A program made the translations under genes and the position numbers. From an uncultured Ruminococcus sp. (lineage in GTDB: Bacteria > Bacillota > Clostridia > Oscillospirales > Acutalibacteraceae): 6,869 nt of DNA. The DNA lies in NCBI GenBank assembly GCA_902803125.1, contig CADCOZ010000212.1, positions 1 to 6,869 of the forward strand, given 5' to 3'. Every line of letters starts with the position of its first letter. Positions within the stretch are counted from its first letter, which is position 1. Below the pieces are notes generated by a model. That model saw nothing but the letters and a program-made list of their open reading frames with translations, made no database searches and was not told the origin of the DNA. This document shows, one piece after another, positions 5,201 to 6,869 of the stretch.

Positions 5201-6869
5201 GTACATCCTGTCCGCTTGCCGTGGTGGCTTTCAGATCCTGCTTGCATTTCAGAGGACTCTTCAGCCATATGACGGAACCCTCTGCCCAAACGACTGTTGC
5301 CGGATCCAGTGTTATGCCGGTTTTATTGGCAAAACGCAGGCCAAGGTCATAGGAGGCTTCATCAATCGTAAGTGTGTGCGGGGTGAAATCAAGCGAAATC
5401 GTCACGGACTCATTCGGCATGGTCAGGTAACAAATAATGTCTGATTCCTTTTCCACCGTCACGGGAGTACCGCTGGTGCCAACGGCCTTGCAGTTCACAG
5501 AACTGAAAATGGCACCCTTTGCAAAGCGAACGGTTTCGCCGGGGGCCGCCTGCACGGAAAGGATATTCAGCGGATTGTTGTCGCTGTCAATCAGCGTAAC
5601 CCAATCCTTGCATTCTTCCTTAACGCTGGCCACATATTCACTCATGACCATTTTTTCGCTTTCCGCTTCCACTTGGATATTGCCTTCGGGCATGATAAAG
5701 CTGACAATATCTCCGTTGATATCACACCGGATATACTCGCGGTTGGTATAGTCACTGACAACAACCTTTGTCAGCATATCACCATTGATGGCCTTGGCTT
5801 CAATTTTCACGACTTCGCCCGCTTCAAAGGAACGGATGGTGTCCTTCTCATCGGCCAGACCATTATCATTCATGAATTTCAGGGTGGTGTTCGGGTATTC
5901 CGCACGGGAAATCAGTTCAACATTGAAGGCCTCTTTATAAACAGCCTCTACCGCCACGTCCGCATCGGGCATGGTAAAGGTGAAGTCCTTCTGTTCGTGG
6001 AGGATACTGTAAAAGTCATCCTGACCGACTTCCTGATAGGTATAGACATTACCGGAAGAATCTGTTACTTTAATACCTTCGCAGATATAGCCGGTATAGG
6101 GCATAACGGCCACAGTTACCTGATCGCCGGTATTCACCTTCTGGATGGTTTCGCCGGTAAAGCTGCTGAAGGTCAGGATACCGCCGTCCTGATCGGCATA
6201 CTGCATACCCACAACCGATTCGCTTTCGTTCAGCGTTACTTCATGCACCTTGGAAGGTACATCGGCCAGTTCAAGAATGACCGAACCGTCACGGAACGGC
6301 ACGTTGATGTGGAAAGTATAGTAGCCGTCACTTTCGGGATAAATGCCGCAGTCGCTCTTGTACAGGGCATCGTCCTCGCTGATATACTGTGTCAGCGTAC
6401 CGTTGGCATGGTTTTCATCATACACAAAGCGGTCACACAGACGCAGACTCTTGATATACTTGCCTTCATCGGGCTTGATTCTGAGGGTGATGGTGCCGCC
6501 TGATTTCAGCACATTACGGCCGCCGTTGGCAGAAGCATTCTTGCCCTTATAATCAATGGCCGAATACTGATACTTGGCACCGCCGTTGGAAGGCAGATAC
6601 ACAGCCACCTGCGGTTCACCGGTATAGAAAACGCTGACTTCCTTACCCTGTCTCTCGCTGGGAACTTTTTCCATGTCGAACACATCGGTACCCATGGAAC
6701 TGCCTTTTTTCAGGGTGTTAATCTGATAAAAGTGCATATCAATATCCCAGTTGCCAATATAACCGGAGTGAAAATCCCAGTCGTATTGATTGCTCAGCGT
6801 CCATTTGTTGTCGCCGTCCATCTTCGGCAGATCTTTGGTCATACCGTGTGCTTTCAGATAATTCGTAAT
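2196..6869 (-). CDS. Giant modular cell-wall-anchored surface protein (adhesin-like), N-terminus missing
   Basis: The reading frame is open to the window edge, nine codons beyond the first Met (6840-6842). No signal peptide is visible, so the true start lies outside. Residues are numbered from that Met, giving 1548 aa. Residues 1-190 are an unrecognised beta-rich region. About 195-745 hold six beta modules like the divergent InlB B-repeat (Flg_new_2-like), each closing on a strand such as FTFTMPDADV or LTMPNESVTI. About 745-1045 are more beta-rich sequence. A Pro/Glu linker follows at 1048-1060. A GLUG-type domain spans about 1065-1370: it has FNGTFDGS at 1114, a GGLFG motif, four GGIAxxNNGTIxxC-like turns, and the usual MNQGFPIV end at 1363. 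A small C-terminal domain leads to a Pro-rich spacer and a sorting signal: NVKTG (1514-1518), a hydrophobic segment, then RRKKERE. A sortase would link it to peptidoglycan. Adhesion or matrix binding is inferred; no ligand site or enzyme motif is seen. It is the first visible gene of the operon. Confidence 0.9.
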   Translation of the reverse strand: MTNYLKAHGMTKDLPKMDGDNKWTLSNQYDWDFHSGYIGNWDIDMHFYQINTLKKGSSMGTDVFDMEKVPSERQGKEVSVFYTGEPQVAVYLPSNGGAKYQYSAIDYKGKNASANGGRNVLKSGGTITLRIKPDEGKYIKSLRLCDRFVYDENHANGTLTQYISEDDALYKSDCGIYPESDGYYTFHINVPFRDGSVILELADVPSKVHEVTLNESESVVGMQYADQDGGILTFSSFTGETIQKVNTGDQVTVAVMPYTGYICEGIKVTDSSGNVYTYQEVGQDDFYSILHEQKDFTFTMPDADVAVEAVYKEAFNVELISRAEYPNTTLKFMNDNGLADEKDTIRSFEAGEVVKIEAKAINGDMLTKVVVSDYTNREYIRCDINGDIVSFIMPEGNIQVEAESEKMVMSEYVASVKEECKDWVTLIDSDNNPLNILSVQAAPGETVRFAKGAIFSSVNCKAVGTSGTPVTVEKESDIICYLTMPNESVTISLDFTPHTLTIDEASYDLGLRFANKTGITLDPATVVWAEGSVIWLKSPLKCKQDLKATTASGQDVQVIKQSDELYGLVVPAEDTTITVTIYPRTVTLQTEDETGSIALLNEDGTVSEESSMTLYEGQTVLLKDTFKYKQDLSATTAGGEDVPIVKQSDDIYALTIPGDDVIIHATVYPHTVEEDLKAQNYHIVLIDDNGVEQPNPYMVGYEGQKIMIQVDPQLAADDHTLKVKDGNGNEIPLTTEGTDLYSFTVTSYTVISISADRYTMRIGNVEGGTASFDRDSSVMETRGEGNGWITAYLTAPKNNCLTDFSINFTSSGKDTNYSVNVLSTEQTDSGVLITVNCHVPLGDSTVNFTLGEGYTVYVDESGFAYGRDNEPIAYMQLKDYTTNSTHSGPAVMYPVTSTVEGFFFYDEFHYPAHLQIVGNETGTVYTNMDVQPDATSFFCHTSDFNPYGEDLTVKATFGEIEHPDPDAVTVSLDTEKFVYDENGTPTSYLTFESTGTSDPLVIKKDTEFTISYTEDDDHTLTGLTVMKASGTSEEITFANGTVTYQADDSMLLVPVFEEKAEPIPEPEPAQVTISTYEELVAFAENVQNDYAHYGKASVQLATNIIAPDDSTWTTAIGSAEQPFNGTFDGSGFAVVGLKISISDNGGLFGVIGTQGVVKDMAVIQSSFKTKSQTAGGIAAVNNGLIDHCVSGINTDVGGRGVSIRKYGSDVYGTVSGGIAGVNGGTITGCRSSAFVVGGDAAGIAAINNGTIYGCANNGAIGSNSVINQRVGGLTVENNGTIKSCYNSGKENGSSKTVMAAVSVTNSGSIQDVFYSTLGGTVAAMGSEADMTQVSMTEKTIEEMQAATFSDELNNVTDSSVTWRQISYRKTRMNQGFPIVSGRFIQQVTISDDLKLKVKALILKAMKVNYVPMMLRSSTYTAMQSAAGTRTLTSAYDATAADPSGNDLPAELWCEGVTVSVPVSTNDAQIIVINSDGETEVFAPDSIENGWATFTMAEPMAFAVAENVTSDEPSPTPVIPDDGNVKTGESTLPLTAACAAVLISVCAVLWARRKKERE
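3003..3510 (-). repeat. GLUG-type beta-helix repeats in the giant surface protein
   Basis: This stretch encodes a GGLFG motif followed by four related turns of the form GGIAAVNNGLIDHC, GGIAGVNGGTITGC, AGIAAINNGTIYGC and GGLTVENNGTIKSC, starting near residues 1165, 1207, 1232 and 1262. GLUG motifs of this kind occur in secreted and wall-anchored proteins of gut Firmicutes and are thought to form a right-handed beta solenoid. Each turn ends in a cysteine after the NG turn. The cysteines could stack along one face of the solenoid; that is inference. Confidence 0.8.
4608..6260 (-). repeat. Array of six InlB-like beta modules in the giant surface protein
   Basis: Six consecutive protein modules each end in a hydrophobic strand followed by M/I/V-P and an acidic or polar turn. 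The aligned anchor residues are M291, M384, M475, V561, I647 and V736 (numbered from the Met at 6842), so the period is 86-93 residues. The sixth copy has lost the proline (FTVTSY). Family knowledge: such divergent InlB B-repeat/Flg_new_2 modules form elongated rods that hold a distal domain away from the wall. The exact module borders are approximate and the family call is by eye. Confidence 0.7.
4854..5294 (-). repeat. Adjacent pair of recently duplicated modules, 258-bp period
   Basis: Modules four and five of the array are clearly closer to each other than to the rest. Residues 517-577 and 603-663 match at about 30 of 61 positions without gaps, sharing KQDL, ATTA and KQSD blocks and the YPxTV end. 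At DNA level, exact matches sit 258 bp apart: 4921-4936 with 5179-5194, 4960-4971 with 5218-5229, and 4974-4985 with 5232-5243. The 258-bp offset is 86 codons, so the duplication kept frame. Confidence 0.85.

Noticed and set aside
5673..6503. Plus-strand 276-codon ORF opposite the giant surface protein
   Set aside because: It is an antisense shadow of a long coding frame that shows strong domain structure on the minus strand. The plus-strand product has no recognisable motif or domain.

Overview
The window holds one cell-surface operon, read entirely from the minus strand, from a low-GC Gram-positive bacterium. It is most likely an anaerobic gut-type clostridium (Oscillospiraceae/Lachnospiraceae-like). 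This rests on two C-terminal sortase-type sorting signals, Gram-positive signal peptides, AAGGAG-like ribosome binding sites, a modular adhesin of the kind common in gut Firmicutes, and a palindrome-rich intergenic element. The lineage is an inference from style, because no marker gene is present.

In transcription order (high to low coordinates) there are five genes. (1) A giant wall-anchored surface protein occupies 6869-2196. It is cut off at its N-terminus by the window edge. It has six InlB-like beta modules, a GLUG beta-helix-type domain and an NVKTG sorting signal. (2) A 172-aa single-pass membrane protein with a small extracellular beta domain (2203-1685) overlaps gene 1 by 8 nt. (3) A 207-aa secreted beta-sandwich-like protein (1636-1013) follows a 48-nt gap that contains a small hairpin. 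(4) A 109-aa mini wall-anchored protein (992-663) has a PVGTG sorting signal. (5) A DUF308/HdeD-type six-helix membrane protein (644-144) comes last. A strong hairpin followed by a T-rich stretch at about 84-135 probably terminates the operon. Beyond it, 1-83 carries more short hairpins and looks like a dispersed intergenic element. No promoter is visible; it should lie beyond the right-hand edge.

As a working model, gene 1 is the long covalently attached stalk or adhesin, gene 3 a free secreted surface subunit, gene 4 a short wall-attached partner for it, gene 2 a membrane-tethered accessory, and gene 5 a membrane protein of unknown contribution. The set resembles in layout the csc (WxL) surface clusters of lactic acid bacteria: a large surface protein, a secreted beta protein, a tiny LPXTG-like protein and a membrane-tethered protein. 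It has no recognisable WxL motif, however. The mature N-termini of the secreted protein and the mini-anchor share a GxTxVxAxI motif, which is the most interesting lead here. No RNA gene, CRISPR array, transposase or plus-strand gene is supported.
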